Shown here in pieces: positions 11,074 to 23,460 of a DNA stretch of 64,000 nt (positions are counted from its first letter, which is position 1; each line of letters opens with the position of its first letter). Position numbers and translations under genes: made by a program. The stretch spans positions 21,690,097 to 21,754,096 of the forward strand of contig NC_049905.1 of assembly GCF_001411555.2 (NCBI RefSeq), read 5' to 3'. The notes under the pieces are model-generated. The model was not told the DNA's origin. It saw only the letters and a program-made list of their open reading frames with translations, and made no database searches. This DNA is from Juglans regia. Taxonomy: Eukaryota > Streptophyta > Magnoliopsida > Fagales > Juglandaceae.

Positions 11074-11769
11074 TAGAGATGAAACCTAAGAGCTGCCCTT
11101 CCACTTGCATATAGGCTGGATCCTTTTGTTTAGGCTAAGTATATGTGTTTCTTCAACCCATGTGTTGTTTATTTAGAGTTGGTGTGTTTTATCTCCTTCT
11201 CCTCATTTTGGAAGATGAGGATTTTTTATAATTTTGTAATGTTGGTATGTTTATTTATTAATAAAAGAAATAGGTTATTGGGTTTATGTCTATAATAGGA
11301 AAATCCTTCTTTTTGGATGGAGTGGTTGGATACTCTACCTCTTTTGGAGGTGGGGGGATAGTTTTATCTCTGTTTATTACATAGAGTAATACTCTCTTAT
11401 GAGAGTCTCTATAAGTTAAAATAATGTCTATCACAAAGAAATTTATGTGCAAAGAGGCGTACAATAGATGTGTAGTTTGGTAGAATTTACTCTGTATTAA
11501 TTTTTCACAGCTATAATTTCCTTTCTGAATGAAATGAAATCTATTTCCCACAATTTTTTTTTTAAAAAAAATAAAAAAGATAAAAGCATGAGGAGGACAT
11601 TATGTTCTTTCGAAAACGGAAACTTAAAATAAAAAGAGGAATATTATGTGCCTATGTTCCACGACCCGACTGAGCCAACGTAATCAATCCAAACCGACAT
11701 GTGTTGGATTATTATAACACCAATTTTATTCGTGCGAGACTCGTGACGTATAATTCGCCTCAAAAAGTA
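11016..11769. other. 3' flank of the TNL gene
   Basis: No gene. Candidate polyadenylation signal aataaaag at about 11260. The remainder is AT-rich, with a purine/pyrimidine-rich patch at 11310-11360. Confidence 0.5.
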
Positions 11770-14405
11770 TTATTCCCCACGATGACTCTAAAGGACTACA
11801 CGTATATTTTCACGGCACATTCTGCGTGAAAAGCCTTCAACCTTCATCGCAAAAATCAATTTCATTTGTATCAATCTCGTGGGTATAGGAGCAAGTCCCG
11901 CCAGAACATTTGGTGGGTATTACTATTAGCCATTAATAGCGTTGGTGGGAAATAAGCATGTCTTTTAAACATGTTCGCTGATTATCCATGATTGTGATGG
12001 TGGGAATTACTTGATTTCCATGAAGCGATCTTGTGGAAAATACTTAATAATGCTAAATTACTTTTTCCCCACAAAACCTCATCCGTAGGAAATTGTGATA
12101 TTCATGAAGGTAATCAGAGTAGGAAATGCATTTTAAATAAAACCAATTTTATGCTTATTCCCACAACCACATTCCATGTAAATCAGTTATTCTCCATGGA
12201 AGTATCCTGTTGCAAAAGCTTGTAGCTCCTGGGGAAAAGCAAGTTTTCCCCACTTAGTTGGGACCGTAGACAATATTTTGGGGTTGTCTACATTTCGCCT
12301 CAAATTGGTTGATACCCAGGTGAGATATATGGTAAAATTACTCCAAAATACACTCATAACCATATAACATAATTTCTATATCAATATTTACAACATTCAC
12401 GCATGTTCCACTCTTCATTGAAGGAAATGGAAATACATTAATGTTTACTGTGTGGGAAGGAGAAAAGGGTCATCAGCATGATTGTATAACCCATATAACA
12501 ACTATAGTTCTATATATACAAGGATCAACTTTCCTCCAAATTAAATCTCCCGATAGCTCCAATTGCATTCATGTACGAGATAACTCATTTTGATCTGACT
12601 AGAAATGAAGCACCAGCTGTTTCGGTAGCCTCTATATCAGGAGATTTTCAGGGCTGAATGAAAAAGACCTGAAAAGATAGCATACATGATGTTATGATCA
12701 CATCAAACTCTTGCCTCAGCAGTAATAGCCTTACAATACAACAAATTACAACCTGACTTCAATCTGAGAATGAAATCCTGACATACCATCTCCCTTAATA
12801 TACTTGGTCATTTACAATATTTCACCCAGGGATGTATATGGTAAAATCCCATGATAGCTGATAAATGTATACTTGCTGCAATATATAAATTATCCAACAA
12901 CTCAGGAAAAAAAATAATTTATATGCCAATACAAGATTTCCCTAGAAAAGGTCAGGTTATATAGCACATTGATATAAATTACCTCCTGCATTATTAGTAT
13001 ACAATAAAGTACACCACAAAGGTAGATGGCATTTATATATGTCAGTATGCTCGATATAGTTGACAAAAACATATATACTCAAAATAGCTAGGACCAAGAT
13101 ATTATTATTATCATACAATGGTTCTAGGGATAACCTATTTCCAACTTCAAGTTTGGTTTTCTACCTCAAAAGTGAACAACAAATCAATGATTCCCACTAT
13201 TCAAAACAAATCTGTTGACTTAAATCTCCCTAAAATCCTTTGGTCATTTACAAGTGATCAATTCAGACTATATGACTAATTCAAGAGTAACAAGAAACAA
13301 TGCTGGGAGAACACCATATTATCAGAGCATCAATCCAGTATGAAATATGACATGAAGGAAACATATGTGTCCAATGAATATGCATGACAACTCCAATATA
13401 CCAGCTTTGCAACCAACCAAAAACAGTACATTATTCATGTCTGCAAGTATTCCATAAAAATGCCATCATTTTGGTGACCATGGGAGTGCTGTACACGTGA
13501 AAGACTAAAAGGGAAGGTTCCTTCACAATCCTTATTTTAAATTGAAAGAAAACTGCTCTTAAGTTCATGACTTTATTATTTTTTATGGAACTGTTTCAAT
13601 TGCCTATACATAACTTGAATCTTGATATAAAGATGTAAAATTGACATATTTGTTAGAATATTATAAAAATGCTACCAGCCAAATTTATTGTCAAAAACTG
13701 ACTGATATCTTCCACCAACATCAGTGACAACTATTAATTCCAACTAATTAGTCTTTCAATACACCAGTCAATACCAAAATCAACATATTTTAAACAAACA
13801 TGTGGTCTATCCCAAGTTCCATATAACAACATCATGACCTATGAAGTTAATTATGTAATAAACCAAGAAAGTCAGAAATTAACATATACCATCACTGGAT
13901 CAGGAACTTGTGCAATATGTAATATTTTTCACTTCTCTTGGTGGTTGCCATTTCAATATCAACTGTGATGAAACAATGGCCTTCCGTCACAGAAATGTAC
14001 CCTACTGGAACCCTTGGATATGCAGCTACCTACATGCATGCTGGTGTATCCCTGCATGAAAAAAAAACATAAGTCAATTGTACCCACTCAGGTAATGAAT
14101 ATCCAGAGCCCTACAAACACTACTTATCATTGTATAGGAGAAGATACTCACTCATGCTGGTGAAAACCATTACCTGATACATACCATCACCAAACATCAA
14201 TACCTACTTCCATATTATAGCAGGTTATATATTCCCAACACAAAAGCCCACTTATGTAACCACCTCCCACCCTTTTTATCAAAACACCCCCAACCTGCCC
14301 ACACTACACAGCAAAACATTTATAACACTGCCATTTCCATTGGGGGAACAAAAAACACAAAAGTCCCCAACACCTTCTTCAAAAAACTTGCCCATATGAG
14401 AGATG

Positions 14406-15128
14406 TTATGCATCTCCTTGAGTCTCTTGTTGAGACTCCCTACTTGACTCCAACTGCGATGATATCATGTTCAGTTGTTTGTCATGCTCAGAAAACTGTT
14501 TGCGCAGATCAGCCATATCACCCAAAAGTGCCTCTAGTTTACTCTTGTAAATGTCTGCACAAGTCTTGTTCCTTTCATTCTCCTTGGCCATACGTTTAAA
14601 TGCCTTGTTCTTTTGCAAGAACGGGGAGGGCTCAGGTATGACTGAGTGGCCCAACCCTTGTGCATAACTAGATTTGAACCCTAAGGCCTCTTTGAAAACA
14701 TCAGCAACAGCTTCATCAACATCCTCAATGTCTTTCTCATTTAACCTCTCTACCATCAGATTCTGAAATTTCAAAAAGAAGGAAACCATGATTTCAGGTC
14801 AACCATGCATAGTCCATTATATAATTAGAAATCAGAATACAGATAAGCTAACTCACATAATTGTGTTCCACTTGCTGCATTGATGAATTTCCACTTTTTA
14901 CTTGACCAGTGTGTTTCTTTGTAAAATGCAATCATATTCAGTGCCTCCTCACCCTTCAATTAAAATGTATGTAATTAAGGCTCAATCCCTTTTATAAAAA
15001 CACATAACACTCACTTTAAACACTACATAACTTACCCCCTCTTCCATAAGCCTAACAAAGGATTTCCTCCCACTTGTATATTTCACATTCTGTTTTTTCT
15101 TATTATTACTGTTTCTACGAGACTGCTC
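14406..15128 (-). pseudogene. TNP1-like (Ptta/En/Spm plant transposase) gene, 3' exons
   Basis: Three exons can be read on the minus strand: about 15128-15036 (TSGRKSFVRLMEEG, preceded by AG and followed by GTAAG), about 14960-14866 (FYKETHWSSKKWKF) and 14770-14406 (DVDEAVADVFKEALGFKSSY, then GLGHSVIPEPS and a coiled-coil-prone charged tail). These are hallmarks of the accessory DNA-binding protein of plant CACTA elements, which binds subterminal repeats. The 5' exons were not found, and the frame seems shifted by one base between the second and third exon read here, so I call it a partial, probably broken gene. It supports assigning the surrounding 7 kb to a CACTA element. Confidence 0.7.
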
Positions 15129-15825
15129 CTGAAAGAATTCAAAAAAAATATTTTCATGCACTACACTTATTACTCAATGCCTCAATAGAACTAAATATAT
15201 GTATATATATAGATGACAGCTATAAGAGGAAAAAACAACAACATTCAGATTTAATTCCAACTATTTGCCTCTTGAAAAATCCCTGGTTTTTATGAAGAAG
15301 ATATATCACAAAGAAAAACCATCAACCAAAAATGTCTTTGCTTCGTGAAGGCAAGAATATGATTGTAGGGTTACAAAAGGATTTACCTTTTCTTGCCTCT
15401 GCTGGTTAGTTCTTCAGCCAAAGGGGTGAACTGTGTGGTGATAGCAAGGCAAGAAAGAGTCAGTCACTGCCCCGTGAGTACTTATCCTTTGGTATGCATA
15501 CTATTAACCCTCTTGTACTTGCTTAGTTCTTCTTCTTCTTTTTTTTTAAAAAAAACTCTCCTTGCTTACTTCTTGATCCCACTGGAACCCAAAGCACCTT
15601 CTCACATTCTAGCCTTTGGTACCCACAAAGAAATAATGTAAAGCTTCTATCACTTCAAGGTCAGAGACTGGCGCGAGTTCACCTACTCTCCAATGTTAAA
15701 ATCCCACTTCTTACAAATAAATATTCCCGCCTGGTCATAAATCACCTTTTGTGTGATATACCGGGCATCAAAGGTCTTCGGAGAGGGTCAGTACAAAAAG
15801 TATTGTATATAAAAAATTTAGGTTG

Positions 15826-16045
15826 TGTTTGGATATTGAGTTGAGTTGAGTTAGGTTAAGTTTTTTTATGAATAATAGTGAGTTGAGATGGTAGAGTGAG
15901 TTTTGTAAGGTCTACCTACGATGAGTTTAAGACTGTATTTGAATGTTGAGCTGAACTCAGTTCTTTATGAATAATAATAAGTTGAGTAGTAGAATGAGTT
16001 ATGTGGAGCCATCTAAATATTCTGAGTTTAAGTCTTGAATCCATA
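15826..16045. repeat. MITE-like block with TGAGTTGAG words
   Basis: Starts gtgtttggatattgagttgag and contains two related halves (15826-15925 and 15930-16040), each with a TGAATAATA..GAGTTGAG core and ending near ..tctgagtttaag. It belongs to the family of AT-rich GATGAG/GTTGAG miniature elements found repeatedly in this window. No clear target duplication. Confidence 0.45.
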
Positions 16046-17341
16046 ATTCTAAGCATAGACTACCAAAGAATAAAGCAAAAGATTACAATCTAATTTGAGA
16101 ATGTCTTGGAAGAACCCTGTTATGAGCAATTAACCTGCTAAGCTGTGGAAAAAGGTGTCGAGTCTTGATGAGGATTTGAAAAGAAAAACATCGAAACAAA
16201 ATGTGACAGACTAGAGTGCATTGGCATACTGTAAAACAGTTGGTATCAAGATTTTCAGAAGCTAACTTAGGGAACCCTTTGGCAGTACATGTACATGTCC
16301 ATGTGCTCCCATTTCCTCCAATTTTCATTTGAATCATACCTGATTAGTATTTGAAGGGTTCAACCAAGTTCCACCCAGCATTATTTTCATTCCTTTATTG
16401 CTTTGAATCCCCAAATTGAAAGAAATGGGTCTTAACTTCTAATATAACATTTTAGTATTTTTCAGATAATGAGTTCATGCACCTATTTGCCCCACAAAAC
16501 TGCCACGACAGCATTGATAGTGTATGGTGTTAAGAAAGAACCAAAGATATTTGAAACAAAGATAAGGTGTTAAGAAAGAACCAAAGATAAGGTGTTAAGA
16601 ATTAACCAAAGAACCACAAATAGCACAACAAAAATTGAGGAAAATACACAAACCATGCACTTCACAGTAACCCCTGTTTTGTTACCAAGAAAACTGAGAG
16701 TTTATATGTGACATGTTTGTCTTTGTTAGAGTTCCTATAAGTCTCACTTATTAAAAAATAAGAAGTTCTATAATTCTTGGAAGCAACAGAACAGAGGACA
16801 GTGAAAAAATGAGCACACATTGAGACTGTGGTATTCTAAAATGTATCCTATGCTAAACTGTTTGTCTAGACTATCTCACATTTGTTTATGTGGATGCCGC
16901 CTTTTTTGCAATGCGATTGGCGAGTCATGTTCGAATAAAAATTAATTAGACAAGGATGCAGTATTTGCTCTAACTCTACTCGTTTAAACTTCTAGTTATA
17001 CTTAAGACTAACCATCCTAGTCCACATGAGTTTTAAATTCCACCTGTGTTAAGTTTTCTTCCTACCACTATTTAAATTCAACAAGGTTCAATAAAATGAT
17101 ACTCTGCAGTGTTTGTGATATTGCATAAGCCTTCCAGCAAGTTAAAAAACAAAGTTAAAATCTTATTGTAGTTTATCATCCTGAGAGTTAAAGGCCCCTG
17201 TGTGTGTCGAATAGGATATGTGGTGAATTTAAATAATATAAGAGATCTCTAACATAACACATGACCTACCCACAAACAAATATTGTATAACATAGAGATC
17301 AAAACCAATCGGTTGCTTGTACATTAGACTTTAACTTGAAT

Positions 17342-17371
17342 TACTAACTAACTAACTAACTAACTAAGTAC

Positions 17372-17404
<33 letters not shown>

Positions 17405-17412
17405 ATATATAA
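17342..17412. repeat. Simple repeats (CTAA)n and (TA)n
   Basis: About six CTAA units followed by two runs of (TA)n separated by a TTTA. Microsatellite DNA with no gene. Confidence 0.9.
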
Positions 17413-18830
17413 CATGACTAAACTCACGCCCCGCATACATGTTAATTAAGAAAGACCGATTAATTATTTGTTTACTCTAATGTTTCAATTCTTATATATG
17501 TCAGGCGTATATAACTTCATTGGGAATGACTTCATCCCACCTGCACAAAGGAACAAGAAAACCTCACTACCAAGAAATACACAATTCCCCCATCCATAAA
17601 ACAAAGCCATTTGATGATACACTACACACCATATATCAAACTAAAGCGTACTATCTACACACCATATATCAAACTAAAGTTTCAAGAGTACTCAAATATA
17701 AACAATAGCCAGTTCCAAACTCAGTGCAAAAATAAAACTTAACATTAGAATACAAAACATGTAATTTTCAAACTCAGTGCAAATACAAAACTGATATAGC
17801 TTATTTGTTCGTGCCCATAAAATGTGAAAAGCTTCTACATCAGTAATGTGTATCTGTCTTCAAATCTATACCCTAAGATCAACTTGGAAAACCACTAATT
17901 ATTAATTTAAGATCCACATTCACCCATGATATTATTATTCCAAAGCAAATAATTTAAGAACAAATTAAGCTGCTTACCAGAGAGATGGCATCAAATGAAC
18001 ACCATTCAGATTGCTAAAATAGGGGACTGTGAGGTGGCGTATGGAGGAGAGAAGAGAGAGAGAGAGAGAGAGAAACAGAGAGGGTAACAGAGGCGTCGGG
18101 GGTTTTGGGCTACTGTTCCCGGTGGCTGGTGGCTGAGCTTCCATCGTCCATGGCTGAGACGAAGAGAAGTAGTGAGGGAGAAAAGGGAGATCTCGAGAAA
18201 GAGAGGGGCTTGAGAGGAAGGAAGAGGCGTCTTAGGTTGGCTTACCGATATACTGTGCTTGGAGGAGGGAGGCAGCGTGTTAGTGGCTGCTGGCGGTGGA
18301 GGTGGCATCGTCGTCGGCAACGTCGCTGGCTTGTTGGGGGGTTTCAGGGGAGGGGAGAAGAATACCTCCACACACCTTATGTGGCATCTCTTTTTCTTCT
18401 TTTTTTTTTAATCCAAAACGTAAAGTGTGATGCGACTGCAGGGCTGATGTAAATATTTTTTCAAAGAGTAGAGAGAGGATCAGGCTGGGACAGAAAGAAA
18501 AAAGGGGGGAAAATACAAGTTTTAAAAAGAATATTTACGGCGCTTTTTAATTCGCTGCATATAAATTTTACAACGACAATGTTTGCCACAAATTTAGTTA
18601 TTGTGGCGACTTTCTTAGTTCGACGAAAATAAGCTGATGCTACAGTCACCGTACTTGTTGCGACGACCTAAATCGCCCCAATAGCTCTAAAAATCGGCCC
18701 AAAAAGTGGTCTGCCTCAGCATTCCCCACTTTTGTGAAAAAAATCATCGGCGAACTAAAAATCGCCGCAAATAAGGACTATTTGCAACAATTTTTTTTGC
18801 TACGATATTAAAATTGCTGGAAATGGCTTA
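17413..18830. other. Interior of the decayed CACTA element, no gene
   Basis: Contains a short repeat of acaccatatatcaaactaaag (17627-17690), a (GA)n run at 18055-18072 and a GC-richer patch (18080-18360) with Pro/Ser-rich open frames on both strands that look compositional. From 18540 onward, GCGACGA-type CACTA subterminal sequence. Confidence 0.5.
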
Positions 18831-18843
18831 TTTTCTTGTAGTG

Positions 18844-20063
18844 ATTAACTTACTAAACTTGACTTGGGGTATAATGCCCTCATTGGGGTAGCATTCCAGT
18901 AAGCATTCACTCATGCAAGTCCTAAGAGCAGTTCATTTTGCCTTGAACCAACTAGACGAACAAATCCCACCAGAAGTGGCTCAGTTGAGATTTCTGAATT
19001 TCTTCTCAATTACTGGCAACAAGATAACTAATATCATTGGGGCAATAAAGATTCTTATGCGTTGCTTGATTCTCGAAACTGTGCTCATTGGAACAAATTT
19101 TCAATACGAGACAATGCCAACGGATGATGACATAATTGCTTTTAATGGATTCCAAAATTTTAAGTTCTTGGATATAGGTGGATGCCAACTAATAGGCCAG
19201 TTGTCCCATATGGGTATCAAAGCTTAAGAAGCTGAAAATCTTAAGCCTAAATGCCAATTCTATCACAGGTTCAATTCCAAGTTGGTTGTTGACCCTTCCA
19301 AGACTTATTTGTCTAGACATGTCGGACAACCTCATTTCAGTGAGTTTTCGAAGGAACTTAATGCATTTCCAGCATTAGCATCAACACAAGCTCTAGAAGA
19401 CAATAGTTCCTTACTTTTACCAGTCTATAACATATTCAATCGTACAGTTTTCCAATACAATTATCTCACCTACTGGAACCCAACAATATATATTAAAAAC
19501 AATAGTCTTAGTGGCAACATTCCAACTGGGATCGGTCATTTGAAGATGCTTTGTTCAGTGGATCTTAGCCAGAATAGTTTCTCAGGCCAGATTCCAAACC
19601 AAATATCAGAGTTTACAGACTTGGAAACATTGGACCTCTCTGCAAATCACTTGTCTGGTGAAATACCTACGTCACTTGCTCATTTGCATTTCTTGCGTAG
19701 GTTTAGTGTAGCACACAATAATCTCCATGACCAATCCCATCAGGCACACAACTACAAAGCTTTGATGCCTCTGCATATGAGGGCAATTATGGACTTTGCA
19801 GTGCCCCACTTTCGGAGTGTGGCCATGTGACTAATGGCAACAATACTGATAAGGACATTCCGAATGAGGAAGATGGACACACAATCCCATGGTTTCATAT
19901 AACTGTGGTGGTTGGCTTCATTACTGGATTTTGGGCGGTTTGTGGCCTGTTGGCTTTTAGCCCTAATTGGAGAATTGCATATTTTCGATTTCTTAACGAC
20001 TTAAAAGATCAACTCCATGTAACTCTAGCAGTATCTTTAGCTAGATTGAAGAGAAGGCTATAA
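18844..20063 (+). pseudogene. RLP fragment 2 (3' part of an LRR receptor-like protein)
   Basis: Similarity to RLP genes A and B starts directly after the CACTA terminus (cttgacttggggtat corresponds to cttgacttcggatat near 38990) and runs to the normal C-terminus. It covers about half the protein: LRRs, island segment, last LRRs, acidic juxtamembrane part, transmembrane segment (GFITGFWAVCG) and Cf-type tail. The frame is interrupted near 19225 and again near 19827, where two overlapping open parts meet. The 5' half is absent; it does not lie at the other side of the CACTA element in this window. The 3' flank is shared with RLP fragment 6 (52634-52802). Confidence 0.88.
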
Positions 20064-20792
20064 GTGTGACTTTATGCGTTGAATAAGAAATATACTTGGT
20101 CTTTTTAATGTTTGTCGTCAATCCAATATCTCACATATGTTTTAACTTTAGTTTTCCTTCTTTTGATCCTTTTTGTTAAGGAATAAATATACTTTGCAGT
20201 CTCAAAGTACTGCAAGAGGTTTTACACAATTCATGTAATCCAAATATCAAAACCAACACATTACACTCCAAACTATCAAAACATGATATTTAGCACCTTC
20301 GATCAAGATCTGACCATCTTGATGAGGGTAACATTGCTTATGTTTAATCTATTTAATCATATTTGCAATCCCAGGTCATGTATAAGTCCCGCACACTACT
20401 TTTGAAAAAAATGGATAAATTTAGGATCCACATGAAAAATTTATCTTTTAATGGTGGACCCTTTTTTTCAAATAGAGTACGCGATACTTGCATATTCTGA
20501 GACTGTTTCTAACATTATTCTTTTAAGTATAAAGAATATGAATATGGTAATTTTGTTGATGCAAACCTGCATACTTCTTCCTTTTGGTTTATGATGTACG
20601 TTCACAGTTGATATGTAATTTATGAGGACTAAAAAAAACACTCACTGTTTAGGCTAGCTGTTGTTACCATGAATGATATCATTAAAGATGTATGATTTTG
20701 AGACTTTTTGCATTTTGGGGAACGATACTTAGATGATCAGATGCTAGCTATCTCACTCCCATGTTGATCTATTATTGTCGTAAATCTCCTAT
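20064..20792. repeat. RLP downstream block, copy 1
   Basis: Non-coding 3' flank. The parts 20270-20350 and 20600-20790 (gatatttagcaccttcgatc; ttgcattttggggaac; tcactcccatg) recur at about 21815-22535 and 52990-53510, each time downstream of an RLP 3' end. The RLP 3' ends were therefore duplicated with their downstream sequence. Confidence 0.75.
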
Positions 20793-21437
20793 TGGGTTTT
20801 GTGTGGAGTCTGGTTTTGAGTTGGAAAAGGTGCAAACAGATTTTTTGCTCGATTGTTGCTTAACCTTGGCTCGAGTGAAACTCAGGCAGAGAATTCGCTC
20901 GAGGTGTGCTAGACAGTTAGCTCGAGCAAAGTCCAAACAGATTATTCGCTCGACTCTCATTCGAGCGAAGCAAACTCCTAGTGTTCGCTTGATATTCGCT
21001 CGACACTCCACTCAAGTGGGAGATGTAAGAAAGGGGTACCCATAGTAGGCACCCCTTCCCCTTCTTTTGGAGGTTATGAAGTGGCTCTTAAGCCACTTTA
21101 TGAGCCTTGATGGCTGGCCCTTAATGGGCCAGGGGTTACACTTAGAGGGGTTATGTAAATAGCCCTCCCCCTTTTGGATGAGAAGTGTGTGTGTATGGAA
21201 CAAAATAGAAAATGATCTCTCTCTCAAAAGAATTCTCTCTAGTCCCGACATCTAAGTAGTGGAATTTGTGAGCGTTGCTTTTGTATTTCCATGTAGCATA
21301 CTCCACCATCGATAAGAGGGCATTTCGGATGAACAACAGCTATGACGGAGAATCCATAGAACAATCACACTTGATCTACAATTTGTCAACGAGGTAATAT
21401 CACTTCCTCTATGTAATTTGATTTAGTATTTCTAACA
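20793..21437 (+). mobile_element. LTR-like segment, probably a solo copia-type LTR
   Basis: Begins TGGGTTTTG where homology with the other RLP downstream blocks stops, and ends ..tatttctaaca where homology with RLP coding sequence resumes. The interior fits an LTR: a U3-like part with repeated CTCGAGCGAA-type words (20850-21015), then a T/C-rich leader and a ..taatttgatttagtatttctaaca end. No target duplication is seen and no internal retrotransposon sequence. The boundaries are inferred from homology breaks. Confidence 0.5.
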
Positions 21438-21439
21438 CA

Positions 21440-21775
21440 AACAATAGTTTGCATGGAAGAATACCAACAGGAACTCAACTCCAAAGTTTTGATGCTTTTG
21501 CATATGAGGGCAATCTTGGACTTTGTGGTGCACCACTTCTTGATTGTGGCCATATTACTACGGACAACACATATTAGAAGGGAATTGAGGATGAGAAAGA
21601 TATGAACTCCTCCTCAATTCCACGGTTTTGTATTAAGGTAGTGTTTGGCTTCATCATTGATTTTTGGGGAGTTTATGGTCCTTTGACTTTAGCCGTAATT
21701 GGAGAGTTTTGTACTTCCATTTTTGGATAATTTAAAAGACCAACTTTATGTAACACTGATCGTGTCTTTTTTAGT
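21440..21775 (+). pseudogene. RLP fragment 3 (C-terminal end only)
   Basis: From aacaatagtttgcatgg on, it matches the end of RLP A/B: NNSLHGRIPTGTQLQSFDAF, EGNLGLCGAPLL, juxtamembrane region, transmembrane segment and DNLKDQLYVTLIVSF. There are in-frame stops (the TAG near 21576) and frame changes, for example FFLDNLKDQ preceded by a shift. It is a relic of a third RLP copy whose 5' part was lost at the LTR-like segment. Confidence 0.85.
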
Positions 21776-21814
21776 GATATTAGGTTGCCACTAATTAATA
21801 CACTCTCAAACTAT

Positions 21815-22790
21815 CTAAACATGATATTTAGCACCTTCGATTAAGATCCGACCATCGTGATGAGAGTAACACTGCTTATTTTTCATCTATTTAATGATAT
21901 GTATAGTCCTAGTGTATAAGTCCCACATAGTACTACATACTTTTGAAAGAAATGGATACATCCCGCAGGACGTCATACATAAAAATTATTTTGTAATAAT
22001 GGACCCCATTTGTTTTTCAAAGAGTATGCATGACTTGAACAGTTTAAAATTATATCTAGCATATACTCTTTTAAATATAAAGTAGAGGAATCTAATAATT
22101 TGGATTGTGCAAACCATACTTCTTAATTCCTTTTCGTTTGACATACGTTCACATGAGTTGATATGTAGTTCCTGAGGACTAAAAAAAGCACTCACCGTTT
22201 AGACTAGTTGAAGTTACCATGCATGATATCATTAAGAGAAATTCTATTTGCAGTCTTCAAGTGGGGACTGCATGTGCAGGCACATTATTAGATGAGAGAA
22301 AATATCATTTTATGAGGAATAATTTTGTAATTTTAAAAAATTTTAAAGTTAAAATAGCCTAGGCTTACATTGCAGTCCTCAAATGGAGATTGTACCTAGC
22401 ATTGCTCTATCATTAAAGACGTATGATTTTGATACTTTTGCATTTTGGGGAACGGTTAGAGATGCTATTTCACTCCCATGCTCTATCATTAATGTTATAT
22501 AAATCTCCCACTATTAGCTAGGCCACTAATGAGGTGAATGAATGTTATAAAAACACGTGTAACTTGATTAATATTATATATATACAAAAAAATATTAATA
22601 ATCTTAAAAAGAATAAATTTCTTCATTTTTACATTATTCATAACGATGATGTCTACGAAAGGAGAAGGACCATATGTTGATGGATATATGGTGTTTCAAT
22701 TCTAATTGTTGATTTTAAACAAGCAATATTGATATATAGAAGGGCAGAATCTCTTGCTTTACGTCGCTGCATGCGCTCACGCCCTATCAA
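21815..22790. repeat. RLP downstream block, copy 2
   Basis: Repeats parts of 20270-20790 and, more completely, 53000-53740 (including cactattagctaggcc and the ttttaaacaagcaa.attga end). About 22240-22400 is an extra insert in this copy (ggggactgcatgtgcaggc ... cagtcctcaaatggagattg). No gene. Confidence 0.75.
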
Positions 22791-22959
22791 GTACTCTAAA
22801 CCGATATACGTGACAGCAGTTCCCTCTGCCCAAAGCTCCCTTACTCACGAGAACATGACTTTCTATTAACTATGCCATGGTGGGTCAAGAAGGATTGAAA
22901 CCGAAAGAAGTATACCCCCCCACCACCATAAAATTGAAGTTTTTGGATTTTTTTAGCAA

Positions 22960-23152
22960 AACTGGTTTCCAACAAGGGTTTTGAATTTGATAAAACATTC
23001 ATAACTTGCATCTTTGGATTGAAGAGGATACAACTAGCTATAACGGGAGAAGTCATCTATGTATTCTAGAAAGTGCAGGAGGTAATGCAAATTTGATAAG
23101 CAACTGACTTTTTTCAAAATCTCAAACGGTCCTACATAACGGTGACTCAACT
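22960..23152 (-). mobile_element. Ty3/gypsy integrase remnant, part 1
   Basis: On the minus strand, joining 33440-33401 to 23152-23000 gives MRFGKEGKLSHRYVGPFEIL followed, after small frame changes, by a VAYQ..ALPPALS-like stretch. This is the GPY/F-type C-terminal region of a chromovirus-like gypsy integrase. The sequence is decayed and no LTR is visible. It is the target into which the CACTA element jumped. Confidence 0.75.
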
Positions 23153-23270
23153 CACTACAACACAATTGCTTTTTAGTGACGGTTGGGAAATTGTGACAGT
23201 CCATAGACCGTCACTAAAAGGCATTTTCTATGACAGTTTCTGGAAACCGTCACTAAAGATAGAATAAGAT
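23153..23270 (+). repeat. CACTA left terminus with GTGACGGTT subterminal repeats
   Basis: Terminal CACTACAACA followed by alternating direct and inverted copies of AGTGACGGTT / AACCGTCACTAAA. The right end (33160-33400) has the same arrangement in opposite orientation. Confidence 0.9.
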
Positions 23271-23274
23271 TTTT

Positions 23275-23460
23275 TTACGTTCTAACGTATGGGAAATATA
23301 CGTTTTAACGTCACATATATGTTCGAACGTTATGTCTGTTTACGTTTGAACGTAAAATGTTTTGGCGCAACCGTTCACACGTTATTAATTAACGTTCGAA
23401 CGTAAAAAGTTTTCGCCAATGTTCGAACGTTAAGTAATAACGTTCGAACGTTCATTGTAA
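23275..23460. repeat. Palindrome cluster 1 (ACGTTCGAACGT), left subterminal
   Basis: Several copies and near-copies of the 12-bp palindrome, for example aacgttcgaacgtaaaa, caatgttcgaacgttaag and aacgttcgaacgttcat, with variants such as acgtttgaacgt. A candidate binding site for the TNP1-like protein, by analogy with the subterminal TNPA sites of maize Spm. Confidence 0.85.

Larger units (their letters stand above)
11770..18843 (-). mobile_element. Decayed CACTA (En/Spm) element, left end unresolved
   Basis: The right end 18831-18843 reads ttttcttgtagtg, i.e. CACTACAAGAAAA on the minus strand, a typical CACTA terminus, followed by GCGACGA / AATCGCCGC-type subterminal sequence (18660-18800). 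A TNP1-like transposase gene lies inside on the same (minus) strand at 14406-15128. The word TTCCCCAC or its complement recurs at about 11773, 11945, 12000, 12065, 12246 and 18722, suggesting the opposite subterminal region near 11770-12260. No left CACTA terminus or target duplication was found, so the left boundary is approximate. Apart from the TNP1-like gene I see only AT-rich non-coding sequence, for example 12260-14395 and 16050-17340. Confidence 0.5.

Noticed and set aside
18006..18452. Pro/Ser-rich minus frame and Arg-rich plus frame near a (GA)n run
   Set aside because: Low-complexity, GC-driven, no domain, no splice context, inside a CACTA interior.
17566..18843. Short CACTA element from cactaccaagaaata to the 18843 terminus
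   Set aside because: The left word is a weak match without a target duplication, and it would exclude the TNP1-like gene that fits the same element.
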